DNA of 13,315 bases from an uncultured Carnobacterium sp. (GTDB lineage Bacteria; Bacillota; Bacilli; Lactobacillales; Aerococcaceae): positions 1 to 13,315 of the forward strand of contig CALCML010000319.1 of assembly GCA_937967765.1 (NCBI GenBank), given 5' to 3'. Shown piece by piece: positions 1 through 6,069 of this stretch. The stretch's first letter is position 1; the number at the start of each line of letters is the position of its first letter. A model generated the notes under the pieces. That model saw nothing but the letters and a program-made list of their open reading frames with translations. It was not told the origin of the DNA and searched no databases. The translations under genes and the position numbers were made by a program.

Positions 1-105
1 CTTTACGAGCATTTAAGAAAATATAAAAAGATAATTAGAAATTTATACTTTGTTTACGCAAAATAAAAATCAACTAAACATCCGTAATAAAAACTAGAAC
101 TTTTA

Positions 106-309
106 TCACCAATCCTTAAATATATCTCTTGGATTTTTCGATAACAGAAAATATGAAAAATGTCCTATCCAAAGTCCTAAAAGACCATTACGCGCCCTTA
201 ACTCTGATAGAAAAGAAGGATCATAAAAGGAATAAAGATAATACACAGCTAGTACAAGCCCTATAATTTTTGTTGACTTTTTAAAAGCATAAACTGCTTT
301 TTTAAACAT
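106..309 (-). CDS. Small two-helix membrane protein, paralogue 1 (67 aa)
   Basis: Function not recognised. The start chosen is the ATG at 309, preceded by a GGGGTGG ribosome-binding-like stretch; this gives 67 aa, exactly the length of its paralogue at 474-677. An in-frame ATG at 351 would add 14 residues without a better binding site. The two paralogues share about 60% of residues by eye, including YSFYDPS (26-32), the G-L-W-G-F-YF pattern in the second helix and the C-terminal KNPRD...DW. Two hydrophobic segments (about 15-28 and 41-56) follow a basic N-terminus (KK...FKK). It is the last visible gene of a minus-strand run of six small membrane genes. Size, AT-richness and paralogy recall bacteriocin immunity or self-protection proteins, but no family assignment is possible from sequence alone. 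Confidence 0.72.
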   Translation of the reverse strand: MFKKAVYAFKKSTKIIGLVLAVYYLYSFYDPSFLSELRARNGLLGLWIGHFSYFLLSKNPRDIFKDW

Positions 310-385
310 TATTGCCACCCCGCAGCTGTAATAGAAATTGAGAAGAAGCAAAGATTTCCGGTTGCAAGAGCTGCAAACCCTAAAG

Positions 386-403
386 CCACCCTATTCAGGG
401 TGG
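386..403. other. Perfect 7-bp stem-loop between the two paralogous genes
   Basis: CCACCCT and AGGGTGG pair around the loop ATTC. On the plus strand a T5 run follows, giving the look of an intrinsic terminator, but no plus-strand gene lies upstream. On the minus strand, where the genes lie, the stem is followed by CTTTAGGGTTT, so it is a poor terminator there and may instead be an mRNA processing or stability hairpin. Its right half, CCTATTCAGGGTGGTT, recurs exactly at 1124-1139. Confidence 0.5.
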
Positions 404-426
404 TTTTTGAATTGTTTTTTTAATAA
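391..426 (-). pseudogene. Possible decayed 3' end of a 69-aa-type gene
   Basis: Read on the minus strand this stretch encodes LLKKQFKNHPE and then a stop. The intact 69-aa gene at 1125-1334 ends in KNMNNHPE plus stop, with the same 16 nucleotides over the end. No start or body of a gene is visible upstream, so this would be only a C-terminal remnant left by duplication of the module. The match is short and the call tentative. Confidence 0.33.
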
Positions 427-473
427 TAAAATTAACTAAATACCAACAATTAAAAATTAAACCTCATTTTTTA

Positions 474-677
474 TCACCAATCACTATATTTATCTCTTGG
501 ATTTTTCCATAAAAAAAAATATAAAAAATCTCCTGTCCACAGAGCTAAAAACCCCATACGAAATTGATAACTAGAAAAAATTGAAGGATCGTAAAAAGAG
601 TAGATCAGAAACACAACTAATAAAAGCCCCATAATTTTTGTTGCTTTTTTAAAGGCAAAAATTGCTTTTTTAACCAT
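474..677 (-). CDS. Small two-helix membrane protein, paralogue 2 (67 aa)
   Basis: Not recognised. It is a paralogue of the protein at 106-309: same length, KK...FKK start, YSFYDPS at 26-32 and KNPRD...DW at the C-terminus. Two hydrophobic segments lie at about 15-28 and 42-57. The start is set by a very strong ribosome binding site, AAGGAGG, eight bases before the ATG; that site lies inside the last codons of the 62-aa gene upstream, whose stop is only 2 nt before this ATG, so translation is probably coupled. An immunity-like or membrane-stress role is conjecture. Confidence 0.78.
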   Translation of the reverse strand: MVKKAIFAFKKATKIMGLLLVVFLIYSFYDPSIFSSYQFRMGFLALWTGDFLYFFLWKNPRDKYSDW

Positions 678-679
678 TG

Positions 680-868
680 TTAAGACCTCCTTGATTTTTT
701 ATTAATTGTTACTTGTGAACTTTTTTTATCAAAAAATACAGGCACATTTAAAATAAACATTACAAGGAAAACCTCATATTTATATTCCCCCTTTTGGTAA
801 TAAACCAAAAAGAAAATACTAGATGCCATAATAGTACTAACTATAATATATTTAAACCATCTATTCAT
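680..868 (-). CDS. Small membrane protein (62 aa)
   Basis: Not recognised. Two hydrophobic stretches (about 7-24 and 32-46) are followed by a basic, polar tail (DKKSSQ... to KKSRRS). A GAGG ribosome binding site precedes the ATG at 868. Its 3' end carries the AAGGAGG used by the next gene and stops 2 nt before that gene's ATG. The stretch 709-730 within its 3' end is almost the same (3 differences in 22) as the end of the 31-aa gene at 1345-1366, which suggests that genes in this cluster have been swapped at shared junctions. Confidence 0.62.
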   Translation of the reverse strand: MNRWFKYIIVSTIMASSIFFLVYYQKGEYKYEVFLVMFILNVPVFFDKKSSQVTINKKSRRS

Positions 869-928
869 AACAAATACCTCAAAGTTAATATGACCATAAA
901 TCAGACTTTTCAGGGTGATTTTGTTTAT

Positions 929-1093
929 TTATGGGATAAACAATACATAAGAGTATAAAGCTACAAAAATCAAAACAAACAAAACAAATAAAAAAATTTC
1001 CACCCATAAAGGTACTTTAACAATATTTTTCTTTCTCAAATATATTCCAAGCGTAAGTAATACAATCCATATTAAATAAAAAAGTGGTCTCAT
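929..1093 (-). CDS. Small hydrophobic membrane protein (54 aa)
   Basis: Not recognised. The ATG at 1093 follows a strong AAGGAGG site with good spacing, and the frame runs 54 codons to TAA. It begins MRPLFYLIWIV and holds two hydrophobic segments (about 5-19 and 31-52) separated by a basic turn (LRKKNIVK). Composition and position match the other members of the minus-strand cluster. The ribosome binding site is the main reason to call it real. Confidence 0.6.
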   Translation of the reverse strand: MRPLFYLIWIVLLTLGIYLRKKNIVKVPLWVEIFLFVLFVLIFVALYSYVLFIP

Positions 1094-1124
1094 ATAACTT
1101 CCTCCTTATCTTCATTTTGATATC

Positions 1125-1334
1125 CTATTCAGGGTGGTTGTTCATATTTTTATAAATGTGAATACCCATACAAATAAATAAAGTAAGTAACATTGTTCGT
1201 TCAAAAGAAATACTATCACCAAAGCTTTCACCATAAAAAATATCATAAAAAATATCAAGTGAAAACTTCAAAAAAATCGTAAGACTTAAAACAGGAACCG
1301 AAAAATTATAGGAATTTATTATTTTTTTTAACAT
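1125..1334 (-). CDS. Small membrane protein ending in NHPE (69 aa)
   Basis: Not recognised. The protein starts MLKKIINSYNF and has a hydrophobic N-terminal half (about 12-37) and a second segment (47-61). The ATG follows the stop of the 31-aa gene by 10 nt, with a GAGG sequence spanning that stop codon, so the two are probably translated together. Its last codons (NNHPE) recur out of context at about 391-405 and, with one change, near 906-920, suggesting repeated duplication and decay of this gene or of its 3' end. Confidence 0.65.
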   Translation of the reverse strand: MLKKIINSYNFSVPVLSLTIFLKFSLDIFYDIFYGESFGDSISFERTMLLTLFICMGIHIYKNMNNHPE

Positions 1335-1344
1335 TATTGAAACC

Positions 1345-1440
1345 TCACTTGTGAGCTTTTTTTAGCAATAAGTAAAGGCCAGAAATTACTAAAATAGCCA
1401 AAATAACAATACCTACTAAAACATAAACTCCGCTATCCAT
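1345..1440 (-). CDS. 31-aa single-helix membrane peptide, first gene of the cluster
   Basis: The ATG at 1440 is preceded by AAAGGAG at good spacing, and the frame ends after 31 codons. The peptide begins MDSGVYVLVG, has one uninterrupted hydrophobic helix (about 5-27), and ends with a short basic tail (KKAHK). This shape fits a leaderless membrane-active peptide, a type I toxin-like peptide or a small subunit of a membrane complex; the sequence does not decide. It heads the minus-strand cluster, with the 69-aa gene immediately downstream. An A/T-rich upstream region contains TAAAAT and TATACA but no convincing -35, so I do not assign a promoter. Confidence 0.6.
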   Translation of the reverse strand: MDSGVYVLVGIVILAILVISGLYLLLKKAHK

Positions 1441-1561
1441 AGAAATCGCTCCTTTGCTTTTTATTTTATGTATACACTAATTTTACTCCTCTTATTTTCT
1501 GCTTAAAAGTCTTTTTTTTCATATTCAGTAGCGGTATAATTAATTTTTAGGGTACTAAATT

Positions 1562-1619
1562 AGGGGCTTACTCCGCCCCTATAAAGCAGAGCAAGCATGC
1601 GACGCTTGACCCGACCTCT
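1562..1619. other. Adjacent GC-rich stem-loops
   Basis: AGGGGC (1562-1567) pairs with GCCCCT (1575-1580). Immediately after, AGAG (1588-1591) pairs with CTCT (1616-1619) and encloses CAAGC/GCTTG (1592-1596 with 1604-1608). No T-run follows on either strand, so these are not standard terminators. They may be part of a larger structured element that includes repeat A. Confidence 0.5.
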
Positions 1620-1645
1620 AGCAATTAAAATTCCAAAAATTCAAA

Positions 1646-1779
1646 AAATCCTATAATAACAACGACAAATGAAATAGGCTCTCTCAGCGATTTATCGCCA
1701 AGAGAGCCTTTGAATTTGGCAGGCGAGAGCCTGTCTCCACTACCACACTCCTTGTCGCGTATTTAACTGAGAAGGATTT
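1646..1779 (+). repeat. Structured repeat A (divergent member of the five-copy family)
   Basis: Hairpin 1: AGGCTCTCT (1676-1684) pairs perfectly with AGAGAGCCT (1701-1709); after a CA/CA internal loop, GCGA pairs with TCGC around the loop TTTA. TTTGAATTTGG follows, then hairpin 2, CAGGC-GAGA-GCCTG (1720-1733). CAAA/TTTG can enclose hairpin 1. The outer arms are weak (AAATCCT 1646-1652 with AGGATTT 1773-1779, CGACA with TGTCG). Hairpin order, the CA/CA loop, the TTTA loop and the ATGAAATA...TTTGAATT flanks match repeat B. Hairpin 2 lacks the loop signature of the other copies. Confidence 0.6.
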
Positions 1780-1830
1780 ACGTCCCTAGTTAAACTCACT
1801 CGTCCGCGTATTCTACTGAGGAGGATTTAC
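1756..1830. repeat. 26-bp direct repeat, 49-bp period
   Basis: The units at 1756-1781 and 1805-1830 both begin CGCGTATT and end GGATTTAC, with 3 differences in 26. The first unit contains the right-hand outer arm of repeat A, so the second looks like a duplicated arm. AGTTAAA between the units can pair with TTTAACT in the first. Confidence 0.7.
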
Positions 1831-1867
1831 ACAATAATCTGCTCCTTTGAAGAGAAACGGATAAACC

Positions 1868-2020
1868 TTGGATTTTATAGTAGTGATAGTAGGGAATAAG
1901 AATCGAAATGAAATAGAGCCCCACAGCGGATATTCCGCCATGGGGCTCTTTGAATTCGATAGGTGAGAGACTACAGGCTCGAGCCGGTCTCCTACAATGA
2001 CTACTATAAAGTCAATCCAA
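1868..2020 (+). repeat. Structured repeat B
   Basis: The outer stem is TTGGATT plus TTATAGTAGT (1868-1884) with ACTACTATAA and AATCCAA (2000-2020): 17 bp, one 4-nt bulge. Inside it GTAGG (1889-1893) pairs with CCTAC (1991-1995), and ATCGA (1902-1906) with TCGAT (1956-1960). Hairpin 1 is AGAGCCCCA/TGGGGCTCT (1915-1923, 1941-1949), then a CA/CA internal loop and GCGGA/TCCGC. Hairpin 2 contains GAGACTACAGGCTC, the loop signature also found in D. It lies just beyond the 3' end of ackA, reading against ackA. Confidence 0.72.
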
Positions 2021-2059
2021 AGGATTTTTTATAGTTTCTCGTTTGAACCTTCGGTTCTC

Positions 2060-3247
2060 TTATTTGCGTAAACGTTCGATGTCTCGCGCAATCTCAACTT
2101 CTTCGTTAGTTGGGATGTTTAATACAGTAACTTTCGCACCTTCAGAAGAAATGATAGCTTCTGAACGAGTATCGTTACGCTCAGGATCGATATCGCAACC
2201 GAACCAAGTTAAACCGTTGATGATACGAGAACGAATTGATTTAGAGTTTTCACCGATACCAGCAGTGAAGACGATAGCGTCCACACCGTTCATAACAGCA
2301 ACATATTGTCCAATGTATTTTTGAACGCGGTCAACGAAGATTTCCACTGCAACTTTAGCATCTTCGTTTGTTGCACTTGCAGCTTCAACGTCACGCATGT
2401 CGCTTGATACACCTGAAAGGCCTAAAAGACCTGATTTTTTGTTTAAGATGTCAACCATTTCGTTAACGTCTGTAATGTTTAATTTGTTCATTAAGAATGC
2501 TACTAATGAAGCATCGATATCACCTGAACGAGTACCCATTGTAACCCCTGCTAATGGAGTGAATCCCATAGAAGTATCTACAGATTTACCGCCATCAACT
2601 GCAGTGATTGAAGCACCGTTACCTAAGTGGCAAGTGATGATTTTTAATTCTTCGATTGGTTTACCTAACATTTCAGCAGCGCGGCGTGAAACGTAGCGGT
2701 GGCTTGTTCCGTGAGCTCCGTATTTACGAGCTTTGAATTTTTTGTAATATTCCATTGGAATGCTATATAAGTAAGCTTTCTTAGGCATTGTTGTATGGAA
2801 TGAAGTATCGAATACAGCAACACTTGTAATGTCTGGTAAGATGTGTTTGAATGCGCGCATTCCTACCGCTTCAGCTTTGTTGTGTAATGGTGCAAATTCT
2901 GCTAAGTCTTCAACTTGTTGGATAACAGTGTCATCCACTAAAGCTGAATCTTTGAATAATTCTCCACCAGCAACGACACGGTGACCAACACCAGTGATTT
3001 CGTCAAATGAAGAAATAATGTTTAAAGCTACTAATTGTTCTAATAATTTTTCTACCGCAACTTCGTGGTTTGGAATATCTTCTACCACTTCAAATTTTTG
3101 GTCGTCTCCGTAGCTGATTGAGAAGACTGAATCCCCTAATCCAATACGTTCTACTAAACCTTTAGCCACTACTTCTTCTTGTGGCATATTAAATAATTGG
3201 AACTTCAAGCTTGAACTTCCTGCATTAATCGCGATTGATTTTGACAT
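2060..3247 (-). CDS. ackA: Acetate kinase
   Basis: AckA interconverts acetate + ATP and acetyl phosphate + ADP in the cytosol. In fermenting Lactobacillales it acts with phosphotransacetylase to gain ATP from acetyl-CoA. Seen here: [15 protein letters not shown] (phosphate-binding Asn and Ser region) at residues 5-19, HRVVAGG, the catalytic-Asp strand [30 protein letters not shown], the arginine loop [15 protein letters not shown] and C-terminal NEEVEIARD. The start chosen is the ATG at 3247 (395 aa, normal for the family). An ATG two codons upstream sits only one base after AAGGAG, whereas 3247 is seven bases away. It follows the ytxK stop by 53 nt, an arrangement common in Firmicutes and probably co-transcribed. 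Confidence 0.97.
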   Translation of the reverse strand: MSKSIAINAGSSSLKFQLFNMPQEEVVAKGLVERIGLGDSVFSISYGDDQKFEVVEDIPNHEVAVEKLLEQLVALNIISSFDEITGVGHRVVAGGELFKDSALVDDTVIQQVEDLAEFAPLHNKAEAVGMRAFKHILPDITSVAVFDTSFHTTMPKKAYLYSIPMEYYKKFKARKYGAHGTSHRYVSRRAAEMLGKPIEELKIITCHLGNGASITAVDGGKSVDTSMGFTPLAGVTMGTRSGDIDASLVAFLMNKLNITDVNEMVDILNKKSGLLGLSGVSSDMRDVEAASATNEDAKVAVEIFVDRVQKYIGQYVAVMNGVDAIVFTAGIGENSKSIRSRIINGLTWFGCDIDPERNDTRSEAIISSEGAKVTVLNIPTNEEVEIARDIERLRK

Positions 3248-3300
3248 GCACATTCTCCTTTAATTTCAAATTAAGCCCTTTAGTGGGTCTAACAGATTTA

Positions 3301-4269
3301 TTATAACATTTCTTGTACCCATTTTTCGAATGTTAGAGTGAATTTTCTGAATTTTTCTCTGTTCTTAAATTCTGGGATATCTCCAAGGAGCACTTGACTC
3401 ACTTGTTTTGCGCCTTTTCCACGTTTTTGAACGATTAAAAGCGACTTGCTAAATTGCACATCTTTGAAGAGATTGCGTGGAAATGCCAGCATGGCTTGCA
3501 CGTATGTTTCCTTTTGTAAATAAGAAAGCAACTTCTCTCCTTCAGGTGTATCAAAAAGGTTCGTTGGAACGATAAAGAATCCAACTCCTGCCTCTTTCAA
3601 GTAACGCACTTGTTGCTCGATGAGTAAGTGATGCGCGAATGAATGGCCTTCGTCGTTTTTCGTTTCAAAACGAGCGGCATTTGCATCTACTGGATAGTAA
3701 CCAACTGGTAAATCACTCACTACGAAGTCTTGCGGATCCACGAGTGAATCTTGCAAGCCATCTTGTAAGGAAGTCTTCACATCCAATTGCTCTAAGGCGA
3801 ATGCTTGCAAGGCTAAGTGAACAAGCACTTCGTCATTATCGATGGCTGTTGCACTTACAGTTTTGCCAGCAGATTGTAAGAATAATAGAATCGTGCTGAG
3901 CAAGTTCCCACTCCCTGCAGCAAAGTCTGCAATTTGTAGGGGTTCGTCTTTCTTCGTCATTTGATCAATCATATACGCCACGAGTAATCCGATGGCATCC
4001 GGCGTCATTTGATGGTTCATTTGTAAGCCATCTTCTTTAGCGGCTTTTAAGAACGTGAATTGAATCATACGGCGAATCTCTTCACTCGAATAGCTTGTTA
4101 AATCTAATTGTTGATACGCTTTGTTTAATTCTTCAGCAACTTTTTGACTTGGCAATCCTTCGACTTGTTGCGCAGTGTTATCGTTCACGATATTTTGTAA
4201 CGTCTCACCAAGCGCCTCTATATTCGAATAACCGATTTCTTTTTGAAGCACCTCTACAGCTTTTGCCAA
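3301..4269 (-). CDS. ytxK: YtxK-like class I SAM-dependent methyltransferase
   Basis: The fold is that of N6-adenine methyltransferases. Motif I (SAM binding) is DFAAGSGNLL at residues 115-124, and SDLPVGYYP at 185-193 occupies the place of the catalytic NPPY/DPPY motif, in the variant form usual for YtxK. The N-terminal 110 residues form the helical part of N6-methylase proteins. Substrate is unknown for this family; placement directly before ackA, often after the competence comG genes, is conserved in Firmicutes. The coordinates use the first standard in-frame start, TTG at 4269 (322 aa), which has no ribosome binding site. The frame stays open upstream for 12 codons to ATC at 4305, which is seven bases after a strong AAGGAGG. 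The protein is therefore more likely about 334 aa, close to homologue length. Confidence 0.85.
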   Translation of the reverse strand: MAKAVEVLQKEIGYSNIEALGETLQNIVNDNTAQQVEGLPSQKVAEELNKAYQQLDLTSYSSEEIRRMIQFTFLKAAKEDGLQMNHQMTPDAIGLLVAYMIDQMTKKDEPLQIADFAAGSGNLLSTILLFLQSAGKTVSATAIDNDEVLVHLALQAFALEQLDVKTSLQDGLQDSLVDPQDFVVSDLPVGYYPVDANAARFETKNDEGHSFAHHLLIEQQVRYLKEAGVGFFIVPTNLFDTPEGEKLLSYLQKETYVQAMLAFPRNLFKDVQFSKSLLIVQKRGKGAKQVSQVLLGDIPEFKNREKFRKFTLTFEKWVQEML

Positions 4270-4383
4270 TTCTTCGAACGCTTTAATTTCTTTACCTGCT
4301 TCGATAAGAATCCCTCCTTCTATTTTTTAAGACTTTTTGAGCTTTGAAAACTATGAAATAGGTTCATTCAAATTTTTTTGCTA

Positions 4384-4448
4384 ACAAAACTACGAAGAAC
4401 TTTCAGATTCTATTATAGATGAATCTGAAACGTTCGAAGTAGTTTTGT
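4384..4448. promoter_or_regulatory. 24-bp imperfect palindrome with TATAAT in its loop, upstream of ytxK
   Basis: ACAAAACTAC (4384-4393) pairs with GTAGTTTTGT (4439-4448), GAAC with GTTC, and TTTCAGATTC (4401-4410) with GAATCTGAAA (4421-4430), separated only by a GAA/GAA internal loop and one bulge. The loop reads ATCTATAATA on the minus strand, giving a perfect -10 hexamer directed at ytxK, but no good -35 is visible. No T-run follows on either strand. It could be an operator around the ytxK-ackA promoter or a leader hairpin. Confidence 0.5.
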
Positions 4449-4466
4449 GAATCTCTCATTTTTCTT

Positions 4467-4498
4467 AAAAAAAAGGATGTGACTGAATGTCACATCCT
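4467..4498 (-). terminator. Intrinsic terminator of rplU-prp-rpmA
   Basis: On the minus strand GGATGTGAC pairs perfectly with GTCACATCC around a 5-nt loop and is followed by eight T residues. It starts about 9 nt after the rpmA stop. Confidence 0.93.
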
Positions 4499-4506
4499 AC
4501 TCAATA

Positions 4507-4797
4507 TTATTCAGCAGCGATTACTGGATAAACAGATACTTGTTTTTTGTCACGGCCTTTACGTTCGAAACGTACAATTCCGTCTACTTTAGCAAATAAA
4601 GTATCGTCTCCACCTCTACCTACGTTTTCACCTGGATGGATTTTTGTTCCACGTTGACGGTATAAAATTGAACCACCTGAAACGAATTGTCCGTCAGCAC
4701 GTTTAGCACCTAGACGTTTCGCTTGTGAGTCACGTCCGTTTGATGTAGAACCGCCCCCTTTTTTATGGGCAAATAATTGTAAATTCACTTTTAACAT
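4507..4797 (-). CDS. rpmA: 50S ribosomal protein L27, with cleavable N-terminal extension
   Basis: L27 reaches toward the peptidyl-transferase centre of the 50S subunit with its N-terminus. The protein (96 aa) starts MLKVNLQLF, then [15 protein letters not shown], the normal mature L27 start. The extension before A10 is the Firmicutes form that must be removed by Prp; the site L-Q-L-F/A-H-K-K is intact. The ATG at 4797 lies correctly after AAGGAGG; a longer frame from 4827 would have no ribosome binding site. It is third in rplU-prp-rpmA, 22 nt after the prp stop, and is followed by a strong terminator. Confidence 0.97.
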   Translation of the reverse strand: MLKVNLQLFAHKKGGGSTSNGRDSQAKRLGAKRADGQFVSGGSILYRQRGTKIHPGENVGRGGDDTLFAKVDGIVRFERKGRDKKQVSVYPVIAAE

Positions 4798-4819
4798 AGT
4801 TGTGCACCTCCTTGATTGA

Positions 4820-5152
4820 TTATGCAACAGTTACAGCTAGAAAGTCTTGATATTCCGATTGAATATCTTCTAACCCTAGTAATAGACTATTTAATAAAAT
4901 TTGAGTTGTATGTTCTTGCTCTTTCGTCAAGTCTTCTACAACTTCCATATATAAGTAACCACCCTCAACCTCGTCGACTTCGACAATCGGTTGGTATCCT
5001 GCTAACTTCTCAATGCTGTTCACAGTTGTAATGGCTAGAGCCGATACTCCTGCGCAAACGATATCTGAACCGTGTTCACTAAAGTCTGCATGACCAGTCA
5101 TTTCAAAGGAAATGATTCGTTGGTTCTTCTTGTGTACAGTCACTTGAATCAT
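4820..5152 (-). CDS. prp: Prp, cysteine protease that processes L27
   Basis: Prp removes the N-terminal extension of L27 before or during 50S assembly; it is essential in Staphylococcus aureus. This 110-aa protein has the family catalytic pair: His21 in TGHADF and Cys33 in [10 protein letters not shown]. The acidic loop [13 protein letters not shown] and the helical C-terminal part are also typical. The gene lies between rplU and rpmA, starting 5 nt after the rplU stop, as in most Firmicutes. There is no clear ribosome binding site, so translation is probably coupled to rplU, which would keep the protease at low yield relative to L21 and L27. Confidence 0.95.
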   Translation of the reverse strand: MIQVTVHKKNQRIISFEMTGHADFSEHGSDIVCAGVSALAITTVNSIEKLAGYQPIVEVDEVEGGYLYMEVVEDLTKEQEHTTQILLNSLLLGLEDIQSEYQDFLAVTVA

Positions 5153-5157
5153 CGTGA

Positions 5158-5466
5158 TTAAGCGTTGATTGCGTCAATAACAACTTTTGTATAAGGTTGA
5201 CGGTGACCTTGTTTACGGTGTGAGTCTTTACGACGTTTGTATTTGAAAGTTACAACTTTCTTTTGACGGCCTTGTTTTTCAACAGTTCCTTCAACAGTTG
5301 CACCTGCTACGAATGGAGCACCAACTTTAACGTCATCTCCACCTACAAATACTACTTCTTCGAAAGTTACTTTGTCGCCAGCTTCTGCGTTTAATTTTTC
5401 AACGTAGATTGCTTGACCAACTTCAACTTTAACTTGTTTTCCACCAGTTTTTACGATTGCGTACAT
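5158..5466 (-). CDS. rplU: 50S ribosomal protein L21
   Basis: L21 is an early 23S rRNA-binding protein of the large subunit. The 102-aa product begins [18 protein letters not shown], and contains [20 protein letters not shown] near the C-terminus, the basic rRNA-binding segment of L21. The ATG at 5466 follows AGGAGG at normal spacing. It is first in the rplU-prp-rpmA operon, transcribed from the promoter at 5581-5609 with a leader of about 110 nt between. Confidence 0.97.
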   Translation of the reverse strand: MYAIVKTGGKQVKVEVGQAIYVEKLNAEAGDKVTFEEVVFVGGDDVKVGAPFVAGATVEGTVEKQGRQKKVVTFKYKRRKDSHRKQGHRQPYTKVVIDAINA

Positions 5467-5575
5467 ATTGCACCTCCTATATTTTAGACTAAGACTCGCC
5501 AGTTTAAAGTGCCGATTCCGGTCTTTTGTACTCTAATCCGAGCGGTTGTAGCTGTGGTGCTTCACAATTACAACA
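5467..5575 (-). promoter_or_regulatory. 5' leader of rplU (L21 leader type)
   Basis: About 110 nt of transcribed, non-coding sequence lie between the promoter and the rplU start, holding short GC-rich pairings such as CCG-GAAT-CGG. Firmicutes rplU mRNAs often carry an L21 leader through which L21 is thought to control its own operon. Position and length fit; I did not fold it against the family model. Confidence 0.6.
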
Positions 5576-5580
5576 CGACT

Positions 5581-5609
5581 ATTTTAGCAAAAAAGAACGC
5601 CCCCGTCAA
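5581..5609 (-). promoter_or_regulatory. Promoter of rplU-prp-rpmA
   Basis: On the minus strand TTGACG is followed after 17 nt by TAAAAT. The hexamers are close to the sigma-A consensus, with exact ideal spacing, about 115 nt before rplU. Confidence 0.85.
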
Positions 5610-5650
5610 CTCTAGTGAATAACGGGAGACGTCCTTATTTATCCTGATTT

Positions 5651-5674
5651 AAAGAAGTCGCATTCGACCCCTTT
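5651..5674 (-). terminator. Candidate terminator of the repressor-polymerase-yolD operon
   Basis: As minus-strand RNA, AAAGGGGUCG pairs with CGACUUCUUU around AAUG: 10 bp including two G-U pairs, which form only in this orientation. It lies 40 nt after the yolD stop. The following sequence is AAAUCAGG, without a proper U-run, so termination may be weak. Confidence 0.42.
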
Positions 5675-5715
5675 AAAACTTTATATGTTGAATGAAATTT
5701 CGTACTATTTTTCGA

Positions 5716-6069
5716 TTACTCTGTGCCTTCCACCAACTGAATTTGCAGAATCTCTTCCACTGCAATGCGGCGGTAGCCTTCTTCGGTCTTCAGCGAGATT
5801 TCACTCTCGTATAATTCACTCACTTCACCAATGAGCGTTTGGCGCATCATCCGATACGGCACCGTAATACTGGCTTGTAACTTTCCTACATACAATTGCG
5901 ATAGCAACATCCATTTCTCTTCCATCGTCAGCATACTCGTCTGGTCGATGCGTTTCTTTTCATCTTTTAGAGACGTCGTATGTTCCGACAGGAAGAACCC
6001 CATCCATTTCGCCATGCCACGATCCTTATGCTCTCTTGCCGAGCGATACGGCAAATACGCTCTCTCCAT
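5716..6069 (-). CDS. YolD-like protein
   Basis: This 117-aa protein has the YolD family start: PYRSAREHKDRGMAKWMGFFLSEHT, with the characteristic DRGMAKW. The rest is a small mostly beta region consistent with the family. YolD-like proteins are regularly encoded with UvrX/UmuC-type Y-family polymerases in Firmicutes and are thought to act as a UmuD-like partner, but their biochemistry is poorly established. The ATG shares one base with the polymerase's TAA stop (TAATG), the classic sign of termination-reinitiation coupling and of near-equal production. It is last in the damage-response operon. Confidence 0.88.
   Translation of the reverse strand: MERAYLPYRSAREHKDRGMAKWMGFFLSEHTTSLKDEKKRIDQTSMLTMEEKWMLLSQLYVGKLQASITVPYRMMRQTLIGEVSELYESEISLKTEEGYRRIAVEEILQIQLVEGTE

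Larger units (their letters stand above)
1441..2059. other. 619-bp gene-free interval rich in hairpins and repeats
   Basis: I see no credible coding region on either strand. The interval holds, from left to right, the presumed start region of the small-protein cluster, a pair of GC-rich hairpins (1562-1619), structured repeat A (1646-1779), a 26-bp direct repeat (1756-1781 and 1805-1830) and structured repeat B (1868-2020). It ends with a weak GAACC/GGTTC hairpin after the ackA stop. Confidence 0.7.

Noticed and set aside
386..403. Plus-strand intrinsic terminator
   Set aside because: The stem and T5 look right, but no plus-strand gene lies upstream within the window, so I call it only a stem-loop.
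2043..2324. A 93-codon plus-strand open frame antisense to ackA
   Set aside because: It is a shadow of the conserved acetate kinase reading frame, whose motifs are unmistakable.
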